From: Phytomonospora sp040655735
Lineage (GTDB): Bacteria; Actinomycetota; Actinomycetes; Mycobacteriales; Micromonosporaceae
Direction of reading: 5' to 3'
Length of the DNA stretch: 64,000 nucleotides
Assembly (NCBI RefSeq): GCF_040655735.1
Contig: NZ_JBFAKK010000003.1
Location: forward strand, 617,867-681,866
The position numbers and the translations under genes are program-made. Of this stretch, positions 32,988 to 43,088 are shown in pieces. The notes under the pieces were generated by a model. It worked only from the letters and a program-made list of their open reading frames with translations. It was not told the origin of the DNA and did not search any database. Numbering within the stretch: the stretch's first letter is position 1; every line of letters begins with the position of its first letter.

Positions 32988-35900
32988 ATGATCCGCCCGC
33001 TTACCCGCGTCACCACCGCCTTCCTGGCGGTGGCGGCGATGACGGCCGCGTTCGCCGCGCCCGTCCACGCCGAGGACGAACCACCCGACGGCGAGCTTCC
33101 ACCCCTCGCCTGCCCCTCCTTTCCCGGCGAGCCCTCCGCCGAAGACGAGTTCGAGGCCTACCGGCTCGCGCTCGCGTGCGGTGTCGACGTCGAAGTCCTC
33201 TCCCTGCGCGACATCGACCGCCAGGTGTTCGCCACGACCGCCGGAACCCTCGACGCGCAGATCGCCGTCGAGCCGTACCAGGTGCGCAACGCCGAAGGCG
33301 CCTGGACGCCGATCGACCCGACCCTCGTGCCGCGTCCCGACGGATCGGCCGCCGCGGCGGCGACCGTGATCGGCGTGTCGACCAGTGCCGGCGGCGACGC
33401 GCCCTTCGTCACCGCGACCGACCCCGGCGGCGGCGTGCTGTCGCTGCGCTGGCCCAAGGGCCCGCTGCCCGCGCCCGTCGTCAGCGGCTCGGTGGCGACT
33501 TACCCGAACGTGCTGCCCGACATCGACCTCGCCGTGCAGGCCGAGTCGGTCGGCTTCTCCTGGCTGCTGATCGTCAAGACGGAGGAAGCCAGGGCGAACC
33601 CCGAACTGGCGACCATCGAGGTCGGCATCGAGACCGTCGGCCTGACGGTCGTCGAGGACCCCGAGTCGAGCCGGATCGAGGTCCTCGACGCCGAGGGGAG
33701 CGTCATCTTCGAGGCCGGCCAGGGCATCATGTGGGACTCCTCGACCGCGGCTGAGCCCGCCGGGTTCGCCGCGACCGCCGAAGAGCCCGCCTCCGACCCC
33801 GGCCGCATCGGGGACGTCGACGTCCAGCACACCGGCACCGGCATCACGCTGGTCCCCGACACGGCGATGCTCGCCGACCCGGACCTGACCTTCCCGCTCT
33901 ACATCGACCCGCCGTTCACCTCGACGCGCAAGGCGTGGGCGAACGTCCTGCAGAGCAAGTCGGGCACGGGCTGGACCGGCGACAGCAGCTGGCCCCGCTC
34001 GGGTGGCATGCGCGTCGGACTCGACACCTGGAGCACCTGCGGCAGCGGCTGCGGCCTGTGGCGTTCGGCGATCACGCTCAACATCGGCGCCCTGAAGGGC
34101 AAGTACATCGCCTCGGCGAGCGTGAACATGCTCCAGACCCACATGGGCGGTTGCGACGACCGCTACCTCCAGCTGTGGCGGACGGGCGCGATCTCCAACG
34201 GCACCTCCTGGAACGGCGTCGACTGGCTCTACGGGGAGCAACTGCAGTCCAAGCTCGTCCCGTCGTCGAACCAGACGGGCTGCTCGGGCAAGGACAACGA
34301 GTGGGTCGAGTTCGACGGGGGAGAGGTCAAGAAGCGCGTCCAGTCGGCCGCCGACCAGCGCCACTCCACCATCTCCTTCGGTCTGCGCTCGTCCAATGAG
34401 GACACCCGCGACGCCTGGCGCCGGATCAAGACCGACACGGTGAAGCTGCACGTCACGTACTACATCTACCCGCCGCAGCCGGACCGGTTGACCGTCGACG
34501 GGACCAGCTGCAAGTCGACCCTGGCGAGCGCGCCCTGGATCGGCGAGCGCTACCCGACCTTCTCGGGACGGGCGCGTTCGTCGGAGGACGAGTCGGTCTA
34601 CATGCGCCTGCGGGTGCACAAGGCGAACGCGGCGACGAACCTGTTCTGGTACCGCACACCCGATCCGGTGGCTCCCTACACGACGGTCACGAAGACGTCC
34701 ACCACCGCGCTGGCCGACGGCGAGTACCGCTGGCAGGCCAGGAGCGACGCGCGCCAGACCGACGCGGTGAACTCCGGGTACACCGGTTACTGCTACTTCA
34801 AGGTCGATGCGACCAAGCCGACGGTTCCGGTGGTGACGGGCCCGCCGGGGGCCGTCACAGCGGGCACGAACGTCTCGATCGACGTCTCCGGCACCGATCC
34901 GGTGGTCGGCGGGTTCAGCTCGGGCGTCGACCGCTTCGAGTACTCCTGGAACAGCGACGACTTCGGCCAGACGGTGACCTCGACCGGCTCGGCGACGATC
35001 ACCCGATCGGCGATCACGGCGGGCCGGCACGTCCTGTACGTGCGGACCGTCGACAAGGCGGGCAACAAGTCGAACCACAGGGTGTTCACCTTCTTCGCCG
35101 GTCGTGACGTCCCCGCCACGCCCATGGGCATGTGGCGCTTCGACGGCGACGCCTACGACGACACCGGGCACGGCCACGACCTGTCGGTCTTCAACGGAAC
35201 CGCCGCCTACGGCTCCGACGGATCCGGTCGCGCCAACGCTGCTCTCGCACTCGCCGGTTCGGGGTGCCTGTCCAGTGCCCGTGTGCCGATCCGCACCGAC
35301 GCGGCCTTCACCGTGGCGCTGTCGGTCCGGCTCGACTCGGCGACCGGCTACACCAAGGTGCTCACCCAGGGCGGTGACCTGCACTCCGCCTATCAGATCC
35401 AGCACGACGCGGCCACGAACAAGTGGACCTTCTCGCTGCTGACGGATCCTGGCGCGGAGTTCGCGTGGAAGAGCCTGAGCGTCGCCAACCCCGTGGCATA
35501 CGGGCAGTGGCTGCACATCGCCGGCAGCTTCGACCCCGAGACCGGCCTGCAGCGCATGTTCTTCAACGGCGCCCTGGTCGCCGAGCAGACGGTCGCCTTC
35601 ACGGCGTGGAACGCCACGAAGACCTTCACCGTCGGCTGCCTGCGCAACCCCTCGGGCTCCAGCGGCCATTACCTGAACGGCGCGGTCGACAACGTCGGCG
35701 TCTGGCAGGGCCTGGCCACCTCCGCGCAGCTGCTCAGCGCGAAGAGCGAGTTGCCGGCCGCCGCCGAGGTGGCGCGCTGGGAACTGCGCGACGGTGGAGC
35801 CGACTCGTCGCGGTACGGGCGCGGCCTGACGCTTCCGGCCTCGGCCGAGCGGGGCTTCGACCCCTTCGGCCGTCCCGACGGGGCGCTCGTCCTCGACGGC

Positions 35901-37046
35901 CAGTCGTGCGCGAAGACCGGTGGCGCGATCGTTCCGGCCGGCGGTGCCTTCGCCGTCAGCGCCTGGGTGAAGCCCACCGCCGTCGGAGGCGGCAGGTACC
36001 AGGCGGTGCTGTCCCAGACGGACGCGGCGGGCAACGGCCTCGTCCTGGCCATCGATGAGAACGGTGCGTGGGAGTTCGGTGCGCTGAGCACCGCCGGACC
36101 GGCGTCGGCTCCGGCGTTCGGGCCCATGTCCGTGACCCTCGACCGGCCGGTGGCGGGGAAGTGGCAGCACATGGCCCTCGCCTACGACGGCGTCGGATCG
36201 TGGACTCTGTACGTCAACGGCCGTGAGCAGACCTTCGGCCGGACCGGCAGCCCCGGCAAGGCCGCGGGGCCGTTCGCCATCGGCTGCCTGAACAACGCCC
36301 ACCACTTCGGCGGGATGCTCCATGACGTCCGCGTCATGCGCGGCGACCTGAGTGAGACCGGGATGCCCGGCCTGGGCATCGTCCCCGCCGAACTCGCCTC
36401 CTACTGGTCCCTCGCGGGCAGCGGAGCCGATGAGTCCGGCAACGGCCGCGACCTGGCCTTCACCGGCGGGCTCCTGCCCACCGATGGCTGGTGGGCCAAC
36501 CCGGACGGCGCCGCCCACTTCACCGGCACCAACAGCGCCGCGACCTCCGTGCCGGTCGTCAACACCGACGAGTCCTTCACCGTCGGCGCGTGGGTCAAAC
36601 TCGACTCGATCGCCGAGAACTCGACCTTCGTGTCGGGCGCCGGGGTGAACAACACCGCCTTCCGCCTGCGGCTCAACGCCACCAGCAAGCTCTTCGAGTT
36701 CGCGATGGTCTCCAAGGACGCCGCCGACACCGAGGGCGCGGTGATCACCGCCGCCAAGGGCGGGCCGACGGTGGCCACCGGTATCTGGTACTTCGTGGTC
36801 GGGTCCTTCGACCTGCGCACCAAAGCGCTTCGCCTGTACGTCAACGGCTCCGAAGTCGCCAAGGGCACCGGTCCGTCGAGCCCCTGGAAGGCCACCGGTC
36901 CGCTGGTGATCGGCGCGGCCGGAAAGGCCGTCGGCCGCTGGCAGTACACGCAGGGCAACATCGACGACGTCGTCGTCTGGCAGGGCACGGTCTCGGCCCG
37001 GTCGATCGCCAACATGTACGGCACCGACACCACGGCGGGGAGTTAG
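32988..37046 (+). CDS. Secreted LamG (jelly-roll) repeat protein, partner of the RHS protein
   Basis: 1352 aa. A Sec signal (RPLTRVTTAFLAVAAMTAA, cleavage near VHAEDE) precedes about 600 residues with a DNRLRE/fibronectin-like character (SVNMLQTHMGGCDDRYLQLW, TFSGRARSSEDESV). Three LamG-like domains then follow, residues about 710-905, 928-1115 and 1138-1350; each has the pattern W-x-F/L-D-G...G...H (GMWRFDGDAYDDTGHGHDL, ARWELRDGG, LASYWSLAGSG) and ends in VDNVGVWQG or IDDVVVWQG. These modules bind glycans or proteins outside the cell. The RHS gene begins 2 nt after the stop, a tight operon known in other actinomycetes. ATG 32988 is preceded by GAGTGAGG. Confidence 0.85.
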   Translation: MIRPLTRVTTAFLAVAAMTAAFAAPVHAEDEPPDGELPPLACPSFPGEPSAEDEFEAYRLALACGVDVEVLSLRDIDRQVFATTAGTLDAQIAVEPYQVRNAEGAWTPIDPTLVPRPDGSAAAAATVIGVSTSAGGDAPFVTATDPGGGVLSLRWPKGPLPAPVVSGSVATYPNVLPDIDLAVQAESVGFSWLLIVKTEEARANPELATIEVGIETVGLTVVEDPESSRIEVLDAEGSVIFEAGQGIMWDSSTAAEPAGFAATAEEPASDPGRIGDVDVQHTGTGITLVPDTAMLADPDLTFPLYIDPPFTSTRKAWANVLQSKSGTGWTGDSSWPRSGGMRVGLDTWSTCGSGCGLWRSAITLNIGALKGKYIASASVNMLQTHMGGCDDRYLQLWRTGAISNGTSWNGVDWLYGEQLQSKLVPSSNQTGCSGKDNEWVEFDGGEVKKRVQSAADQRHSTISFGLRSSNEDTRDAWRRIKTDTVKLHVTYYIYPPQPDRLTVDGTSCKSTLASAPWIGERYPTFSGRARSSEDESVYMRLRVHKANAATNLFWYRTPDPVAPYTTVTKTSTTALADGEYRWQARSDARQTDAVNSGYTGYCYFKVDATKPTVPVVTGPPGAVTAGTNVSIDVSGTDPVVGGFSSGVDRFEYSWNSDDFGQTVTSTGSATITRSAITAGRHVLYVRTVDKAGNKSNHRVFTFFAGRDVPATPMGMWRFDGDAYDDTGHGHDLSVFNGTAAYGSDGSGRANAALALAGSGCLSSARVPIRTDAAFTVALSVRLDSATGYTKVLTQGGDLHSAYQIQHDAATNKWTFSLLTDPGAEFAWKSLSVANPVAYGQWLHIAGSFDPETGLQRMFFNGALVAEQTVAFTAWNATKTFTVGCLRNPSGSSGHYLNGAVDNVGVWQGLATSAQLLSAKSELPAAAEVARWELRDGGADSSRYGRGLTLPASAERGFDPFGRPDGALVLDGQSCAKTGGAIVPAGGAFAVSAWVKPTAVGGGRYQAVLSQTDAAGNGLVLAIDENGAWEFGALSTAGPASAPAFGPMSVTLDRPVAGKWQHMALAYDGVGSWTLYVNGREQTFGRTGSPGKAAGPFAIGCLNNAHHFGGMLHDVRVMRGDLSETGMPGLGIVPAELASYWSLAGSGADESGNGRDLAFTGGLLPTDGWWANPDGAAHFTGTNSAATSVPVVNTDESFTVGAWVKLDSIAENSTFVSGAGVNNTAFRLRLNATSKLFEFAMVSKDAADTEGAVITAAKGGPTVATGIWYFVVGSFDLRTKALRLYVNGSEVAKGTGPSSPWKATGPLVIGAAGKAVGRWQYTQGNIDDVVVWQGTVSARSIANMYGTDTTAGS

Positions 37047-37048
37047 CC

Positions 37049-40000
37049 ATGCGCCGACCCAAGGCCAAGGCCGGTGCCGTCACCGCCTCGATGGTCCTCT
37101 CCATGCTGGTGCTGTCGTCGTCGGCGGTCGCCGACTTCGACCGCAACCCGCAGCCCTACTCCTCCACCCAGGTCGAGACCGTCGCCGGTGCCGACTCCGC
37201 CTTCCAGGACGCCGCGGCGGACTGGAGCGGCGGGGCGGCCGACGCGGCGGGCGACGCCGAGGACGGCGACTGGGCCGCAACGGACCTCGCCGCCGCGGGC
37301 TCCTGGTCCCAGGGCGGTTCCTCGGGGGCCTTCAGCTACTCCTACGACATGCGCGTCCCACCGGCGTCCGGACCGGTGCCCGAGCTCGGGCTGTCCTACT
37401 CCTCGGCCGAACACGACGGGCGCACCTCGGGCACCAACAACCAGGCGTCCACAGTGGGCGACGGCTGGTCGTACTCGACCAGCTTCATCGAGCGCACCTA
37501 CACGTCGTGCTCGGAGGACGAGGACGGCAATCAGGGCGACGACGAGACCGGGGACCGCTGCTGGGACGGCGATTCACCGTCCATCACGGTCTCCCTCGAC
37601 GGTGTGAGCACCTCGCTGGTGCTCGATGACACGACGGGCAAGTGGCGCGCCGCCTCCGACGACAACTGGCGGGTGGCCTACTCGGGTGCGAAGGCGAGCG
37701 CGAGCGGCGCGACCACCGAGCAGTGGACCATCACGACGACCGACGGGACCGTCCATCATTTCGGCGCCGTCGCGAGCTCGCGATGGACGGTGCCGGTGTT
37801 CGGCAACCATTCGGGCGAGGCATGCTTCACGTCGGGTGACTTCAAGGGATCCCGCTGCGACCAGGCCTATCGCTGGATGCTCGACAAGTCCGTCGACGTG
37901 CACGGGAACTTCTCCCGCTTCACCTACCAGACCGAGAACGGGCGTTACGCGCCCGCGGTCGACTCCGACACGCAGGCGAGTTTCGTCCGCGAGGGCTGGC
38001 TCCAGCGGATCGAGTACGGGCTGCGGACCGGGGCGAGCACGATCACGACCGCCAAGGTCGAGTTCACCATGGCCGACCGCTGCCTCTCCGACTGCCGCGA
38101 GTCCAATGGGGACCCGAAGAAGTCGAAGTGGCCGGACACGCCCTGGGACCTGGCGTGCAAGTCCGGGACGACCTGCGAGCAGTACTCGCCGGCGTTCTTC
38201 TCCAGCAAGCGCCTCGTCGGCGTGAGCACCTACGTAGGTGCGGCCGGTGCGTACTCCCTCGTGGACTCGTGGGCCTTGACGCACAAGTTCAAGGACTACG
38301 GCGACGAGGACCAGGTCGTGCTGTGGCTGGCCTCGGTCAAGCACACCGGCCATGTCGGCGGCACCGCGACGACGCCGCCGATGGAGTTCGGCGGCACCTT
38401 CCTGCCCAACCGCGTCGACACCGGCGAGTCCTTCCCGGGGAACTGGCGTCCGCGCCTGACCTCGATCAAGAACGAGTCCGGTGGCGTCACGACGATCAAC
38501 TACACCGAACCCGAGTGCGGGCCCGGGAACATGCCCGCCAGTGCGCACCAGAACGACCGCAGGTGCTTCCCGTCGCGCTACACGCCCGAGGGTCTGTACG
38601 AGCCGGTCGACGTGTACTTCCACAAGTACGTCGTGCGCTCGGTCGCCGAGTCGGACGCCACGGGCGCCGGCGAGACGGTGTGGCGTTTCTACGACTACTC
38701 CACGACCGGCGGCGGCACGAGCGCGCTGTGGGCCTGGAACGACGCCGAGTTCGTCGAGAAGAAGGACCGCGACTGGAACCAGTGGCGAGGCTACGCCCAG
38801 GTCGTCACGCGGACCGGTGATCCCGCCGATCCCCTGCCGCAGTTGCAGTCCCGCGCCCGCTTCTACCGGGGCATGGACGGCGACAAGTTGCCCGACAGTG
38901 CGAAACGGTCGGTGTCCGTGACCGACGCGGCGGGCAACACCGCGACGGATCACCGGGCCCTGGCCGGATCGGAGTTCGAGACGGCGTCCTTCGACGGCAC
39001 GACGCTGATCGGGACGGAGACGAGTTGGTACTGGACGTCACGGACCGCCAAGCGCACCTATGAAGGCGGATTCATCGAGGCGTGGCTGACCGGTGAGCGC
39101 CGGACCGACACGCGCACCCTGCTCGCGCCCTCGGTGTGGCGGACCACGCGGACCGAGACCTCCTATGACGTTTACGGACGCGTCGAAAAGGTCGACTCGC
39201 ACGGCGACATCGCCAAGACCGGCGACGAACAGTGCGCCCGCACGTCATACGCGGACAACACCTCGGCGTGGCTGCTCGCGTCGGTGGCCACCATGGAATC
39301 GGTCTCGGTCGGCTGCTCGGCGACCGTGTCGCGTCCGGCGGACGTGATCGGCTCGGTCCGCGCGTACTACGACGGGAACGCCTCGCTCACCGCCGCCCCC
39401 ACCCACGGGCTCATGACGCGCTCGGAGGCACTGGAACACTGGGACGCAGGTGCGGTCTGGGCGACGATCGGCAAGTCCACGTTCGACGGCCTCGGCCGTC
39501 AGCGGACCGCGACCGACGCGCTCGACAACACGACCACGACCGCCTACACGCCCACCAACGGCGGGCCGGTCACGTCGACGGTCACCACCAACCCCCTCGG
39601 GCACGCCACGACGACGCGACTGGCGCCGGCGTGGGGAGCGACCACTGAGACGGTGGCGCCGAACGCGCGGCGCACGGTCGTCGCCCACGACGCGCTCGGA
39701 CGCCGGACCGCGGTCTGGCTGCCGGGACGGGATCCGGCGAGCGAGGGGGCGAACCTGAAGTTCGCCTACAACGTCTCGCAGACGGCGCCGACCACCGTCA
39801 CCACCGAGAAGATGATCCACGACGGCTCTTACCTGACGTCGGTCACGCTGTACGACTCCCTGCTGCGGGAACGCCAGACGCAGGCGAGGACCTACGGCGG
39901 CCGGCTCATCACCCAGACGGTCTACGACTCCTACGGCCGCGCCCGGTACGACTCGGGAGCGGTGTACAACAACGAGTCCGGGCCCACCGGGACGCTGGTG

Positions 40001-42766
40001 CGGATCAGCCGCAACAACGACGTGGCGCGAACCGAACTGACCTACGACACCGCAGGCCGTGTCACCGACGAGATCTTCGTCGTCAAGGGCGAGGAGAAGT
40101 GGCGCACTTCGTACCGCTTCGGCGGCGACGCCGCCAACTGGAAGACGACGACGATCCCGCCGCAGGGCGGGACGGCGACGTCGACCATGGACGACGCCCT
40201 GGGACGCACTGTCGAGCTGCGGCAGTACCACGACCGCGGAGCCACGGGCGCGTTCGACACCACCGCCTACGCCTACGCCGGCAACGGGCAGCTCGACAGT
40301 GTCACCGACCCGGCGGGCAACACGTGGGGCTACGAGTACGACCTGCGCGGCCGGCGCTCGGCCCTGCACGACCCCGACACCGGGACCTCCACGACGTCCT
40401 ACAACGCCGCCGGACAGGTCACGGCCACGACCGACGGGAACGGTGAGAACCTGGCCTACGAGTACGACGCGCTCGGCCGGCCGACGAAGGTGAAGTCGGG
40501 CGCCGAACTGCTCATCGAGCGCAAGTACGACGGCGCCGAGTACGGCGTCGGCATGCCCTTCACCTCGACCCGATGGGTCGACGGGCAGGCGTGGACGACC
40601 GAGACCCGCAAGTACACGCCCGAAGGACGGCCGTCCCAGAAGTACACGCACCTGCCGGCCGCCGCGGGCGCGCTCGCCGGGTCGTACTGGGAGTCGATCA
40701 CCTACAACGAGGACGGCAGCCCGCGCACCTACGGCGCGAAGGCCGCCGGAAGCCTTGGCACGGAGGTCATGACCCAGTCCTACGACGAGATGGGCAAGCC
40801 CGGACGGCTCACCTCGTGGGCCCCCGACATCAAGCTCGGCCAGGTCTATGTGGACGAGGCCGTGTACTCGCCGTACGGGCAGCTGCTCCAGCGGACGCTC
40901 GGCGACCCCGAGGACGTCGGCGGCACCAGGGGCCAGGTGTGGCAGACGTGGATGTACGAGGAAGGGACCGGAAGGCTCGCGGAGTACTACCTGGACAAGG
41001 ACACCGCCGGCGAGTGGGACGGCGCGAACTACGGTGTCGCGGCGCTGGCCTACCGCTACGACCAGTCCGGGAACCTGCTGTCCATCAAGGACCAGCCGGT
41101 GCACACCTCGCAGTCGCTGGATCCGGAGACGCAGTGCTTCCGCTACGACCGCCTCCAGCGGCTCACCGACGCGTGGTCGCAGGCCGGCGCGTCGGCGGAG
41201 TGCGCGGTGACGCCGACCGCCGCGGCCGTCGGCGGACCGGGCGCCTACTGGTCGTCGTACGACTACGACCTGGTCGGCAACCGAACCGGTGAGACGAAGT
41301 GGACGCCGAGCGGGCCGGTCGAGAAGACCTACACCTACGACGAGGAGGCCGACGCGGGGCCGCACGAGCTGACCGAGGTCAGTGGTGGCGGCGCGTCGAC
41401 GGCTTTCAGTTACGACAAGGCCGGGTTCACCACCGGGATCGACCGCGGCGGCGAGGTGGACGTGCTCGATTGGGCGCCCACCGGGCGGCTGGAGTCGATC
41501 GAGTCGGTGGAGGGGACCTCGACGTTCTTCGACAACGCCGACGGGCAGCGGCTGCTGCGCGCCGACGCCGACGGGGACCTGACGGCCTGGGTCGCCGGGT
41601 ACGAACTGAAGTACACCAAGGCGACCGGGAAGGTCGAGGCGACGAGGTACTACAAGCACGGCAGTGATGTGGTCGGGGTCCGCAACGGGCTCGGGGACAT
41701 CAAGTGGATCGCGGGTGACCACCACGGGACGAACCAGTGGGTGGTCAACGGGGACACGCTGACGGTGACCGTTCAGCGGCGGGATCCCTTCGGGAACGTG
41801 CGCGGTGCGGCGGCGGTGACGTGGCCGGACGAGCGAGGGTTCGTCGGTGGGATCGAGAACGAGGATGTCGGACTGACGACGGTCGGGGCGCGGGAGTACG
41901 ACGCGTTGACCGGGCGGTTCATGTCGGCGGATCCGATCATGGACCTGACGGATCCGCAGCAGTTGAACGGGTACGCGTACGGGAACAACGCGCCGACGGT
42001 GCTGTCGGACGCGAGCGGGTTGAAGAGCCTGAAGAAGGCTTCGCGCGGAGGGCCGAGCTCGAAGGGGAAGGATCTGAAGAAGAAGCCGAAGAAGCCGAAG
42101 AGCAACGGCAGGAAGGGCGGTGGCGGCGACGGTTCGGCGGGCCGGGGCACGGGCGCGGGCAACGAGAAAGGCAATGATCCCGGCGGCTCCGAGCGTCAGA
42201 GGCATCGGCCCGGCCCGACCTACAACCCTGCTGGTCGAGGCTTCGTGGCGGCTCCCCCTGACCCTGAGGAAAACGAGTACCGCGAGTGCGGCATCTTCGA
42301 CACGGTCTGCCAGATGCAGTTGGCGATGGACATGGCCAACTCCCTCACCGGCGACGCCGGCGAGGCCTACAACCAGGGCCAGTCCCGCATCTTGGGCGAG
42401 TACGTCGAGACGTGGACGGAGATGACCGGAGGTTCGTGCGAGAAGATGAGCGGGCTCAACGTGTGCGAGGGAGGCATGGTGCCGCGCGGCGGCAGCGGGA
42501 CGATCTACGGTGACACGTTCATCTCCGAGCACACCCTGGACGACGTGCGCGGAAACTCCGGCCTGATCGACCACGAGACCTATCACCGCGACGAGCAGTG
42601 GGAGGAGTACGGCTTGGGCTTCGGCCTTCTGTACGCGGGTTCGCTGATCTCCGACGATCTGATGAACATTGGCGACCATGCCTGCAACAGGTATGAGGCG
42701 GCCGCGGAGGATTCCACGGTGAAAAACGCCCAAGGCGAGGGCGGGGGCGGTTACCCCCCCTGCTGA
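37049..42766 (+). CDS. RHS-repeat polymorphic toxin-like protein with predicted HExxH metallopeptidase tip
   Basis: 1905 aa. A signal peptide (ASMVLSMLVLSSSAVADF) leads to a region with VPPASGPVPELGLSYSSAEHDG, typical of actinobacterial RHS proteins, then many YD repeats (YDSYGRARYDSG, YDTAGRVTDEIF, YEYDALGRPTKVKSG, YDYDLVGNRTGE) that should build a hollow cocoon. The RHS core ends at about residue 1650 (GAREYDALTGRFMSADPI, then GNNAPTVLSDASGL). The last 250 residues are variable: a Lys/Gly-rich linker, then DHETYHRDEQW (H1842-E-x-x-H1846) and NRYEAAAE with Glu 1883, the zincin-like pattern H-E-x-x-H...N-x-x-E-x-x-A. I read this as a toxin tip released from the cocoon. No immunity gene is visible downstream. 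Confidence 0.85.
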   Translation: MRRPKAKAGAVTASMVLSMLVLSSSAVADFDRNPQPYSSTQVETVAGADSAFQDAAADWSGGAADAAGDAEDGDWAATDLAAAGSWSQGGSSGAFSYSYDMRVPPASGPVPELGLSYSSAEHDGRTSGTNNQASTVGDGWSYSTSFIERTYTSCSEDEDGNQGDDETGDRCWDGDSPSITVSLDGVSTSLVLDDTTGKWRAASDDNWRVAYSGAKASASGATTEQWTITTTDGTVHHFGAVASSRWTVPVFGNHSGEACFTSGDFKGSRCDQAYRWMLDKSVDVHGNFSRFTYQTENGRYAPAVDSDTQASFVREGWLQRIEYGLRTGASTITTAKVEFTMADRCLSDCRESNGDPKKSKWPDTPWDLACKSGTTCEQYSPAFFSSKRLVGVSTYVGAAGAYSLVDSWALTHKFKDYGDEDQVVLWLASVKHTGHVGGTATTPPMEFGGTFLPNRVDTGESFPGNWRPRLTSIKNESGGVTTINYTEPECGPGNMPASAHQNDRRCFPSRYTPEGLYEPVDVYFHKYVVRSVAESDATGAGETVWRFYDYSTTGGGTSALWAWNDAEFVEKKDRDWNQWRGYAQVVTRTGDPADPLPQLQSRARFYRGMDGDKLPDSAKRSVSVTDAAGNTATDHRALAGSEFETASFDGTTLIGTETSWYWTSRTAKRTYEGGFIEAWLTGERRTDTRTLLAPSVWRTTRTETSYDVYGRVEKVDSHGDIAKTGDEQCARTSYADNTSAWLLASVATMESVSVGCSATVSRPADVIGSVRAYYDGNASLTAAPTHGLMTRSEALEHWDAGAVWATIGKSTFDGLGRQRTATDALDNTTTTAYTPTNGGPVTSTVTTNPLGHATTTRLAPAWGATTETVAPNARRTVVAHDALGRRTAVWLPGRDPASEGANLKFAYNVSQTAPTTVTTEKMIHDGSYLTSVTLYDSLLRERQTQARTYGGRLITQTVYDSYGRARYDSGAVYNNESGPTGTLVRISRNNDVARTELTYDTAGRVTDEIFVVKGEEKWRTSYRFGGDAANWKTTTIPPQGGTATSTMDDALGRTVELRQYHDRGATGAFDTTAYAYAGNGQLDSVTDPAGNTWGYEYDLRGRRSALHDPDTGTSTTSYNAAGQVTATTDGNGENLAYEYDALGRPTKVKSGAELLIERKYDGAEYGVGMPFTSTRWVDGQAWTTETRKYTPEGRPSQKYTHLPAAAGALAGSYWESITYNEDGSPRTYGAKAAGSLGTEVMTQSYDEMGKPGRLTSWAPDIKLGQVYVDEAVYSPYGQLLQRTLGDPEDVGGTRGQVWQTWMYEEGTGRLAEYYLDKDTAGEWDGANYGVAALAYRYDQSGNLLSIKDQPVHTSQSLDPETQCFRYDRLQRLTDAWSQAGASAECAVTPTAAAVGGPGAYWSSYDYDLVGNRTGETKWTPSGPVEKTYTYDEEADAGPHELTEVSGGGASTAFSYDKAGFTTGIDRGGEVDVLDWAPTGRLESIESVEGTSTFFDNADGQRLLRADADGDLTAWVAGYELKYTKATGKVEATRYYKHGSDVVGVRNGLGDIKWIAGDHHGTNQWVVNGDTLTVTVQRRDPFGNVRGAAAVTWPDERGFVGGIENEDVGLTTVGAREYDALTGRFMSADPIMDLTDPQQLNGYAYGNNAPTVLSDASGLKSLKKASRGGPSSKGKDLKKKPKKPKSNGRKGGGGDGSAGRGTGAGNEKGNDPGGSERQRHRPGPTYNPAGRGFVAAPPDPEENEYRECGIFDTVCQMQLAMDMANSLTGDAGEAYNQGQSRILGEYVETWTEMTGGSCEKMSGLNVCEGGMVPRGGSGTIYGDTFISEHTLDDVRGNSGLIDHETYHRDEQWEEYGLGFGLLYAGSLISDDLMNIGDHACNRYEAAAEDSTVKNAQGEGGGGYPPC

Positions 42767-42773
42767 CCGAGGT

Positions 42774-42801
42774 GGCCGGCGGCGCTTGTGCGTCGCCGGC
42801 C
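42774..42801 (+). terminator. Terminator after the RHS gene
   Basis: A 12-bp stem GGCCGGCGGCGC / GCGTCGCCGGCC (one G-U pair) with a TTGT loop, 7 bp after the RHS stop codon. Confidence 0.75.
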
Positions 42802-42813
42802 GCTTGGGGGTGA

Positions 42814-42843
42814 CCTCGCCTCGCCTCGCCTCGCCTCGCCTCG
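42814..42843. repeat. CCTCG pentanucleotide tandem repeat, six copies
   Basis: Six exact CCTCG units in a row in noncoding DNA just after the RHS terminator. Slippage-prone short repeat; no function visible. Confidence 0.9.
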
Positions 42844-42956
42844 GCGGGGCGGGGCTGTTCTTGCGCTGGGTTCGGCTGGTTCGGTGTGATCTGCCCCGCG
42901 TCAGGCCGGCTGGGTGGCTCCGCCCCCAGCACCCCCGCTGGGAGGCTTCGCCCCCA

Positions 42957-43088
42957 GACCCCCACCAAGGACTCCGTCCCTGGACCCTGCTGGGGCTCCG
43001 CCCCAGACCCCCACCAAGGACTCCGTCCCTGGACCCTGCTGGGGCTCCGCCCCAGACCCCGCCAGGAACTCCGTCCCTGGACCCTGGT
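42957..43088. repeat. Tandem repeat, about 49-bp unit, 2.7 copies
   Basis: Unit core ACCAAGGACTCCGTCCCTGG, then ACCCTGCTGGGGCTCCGCCC. Copies are offset by 49 and 48 bp, the third with a 1-bp deletion and GCCAGGAACT in place of ACCAAGGACT. The flanking 42880-42957 is similar GC-rich repeat debris (GGAGGCTTCGCCCCCAGA). The same core recurs in inverse orientation at 63973-64000, so it belongs to a dispersed family. The 532-bp gap between the RHS and subtilase genes contains nothing else. Confidence 0.85.

Noticed and set aside
32904..36518. 1204-codon minus-strand ORF opposite the LamG gene
   Set aside because: Antisense artefact of high GC; composition dominated by Gly/Arg/Val without recognisable motifs, while the plus strand has three LamG domains.
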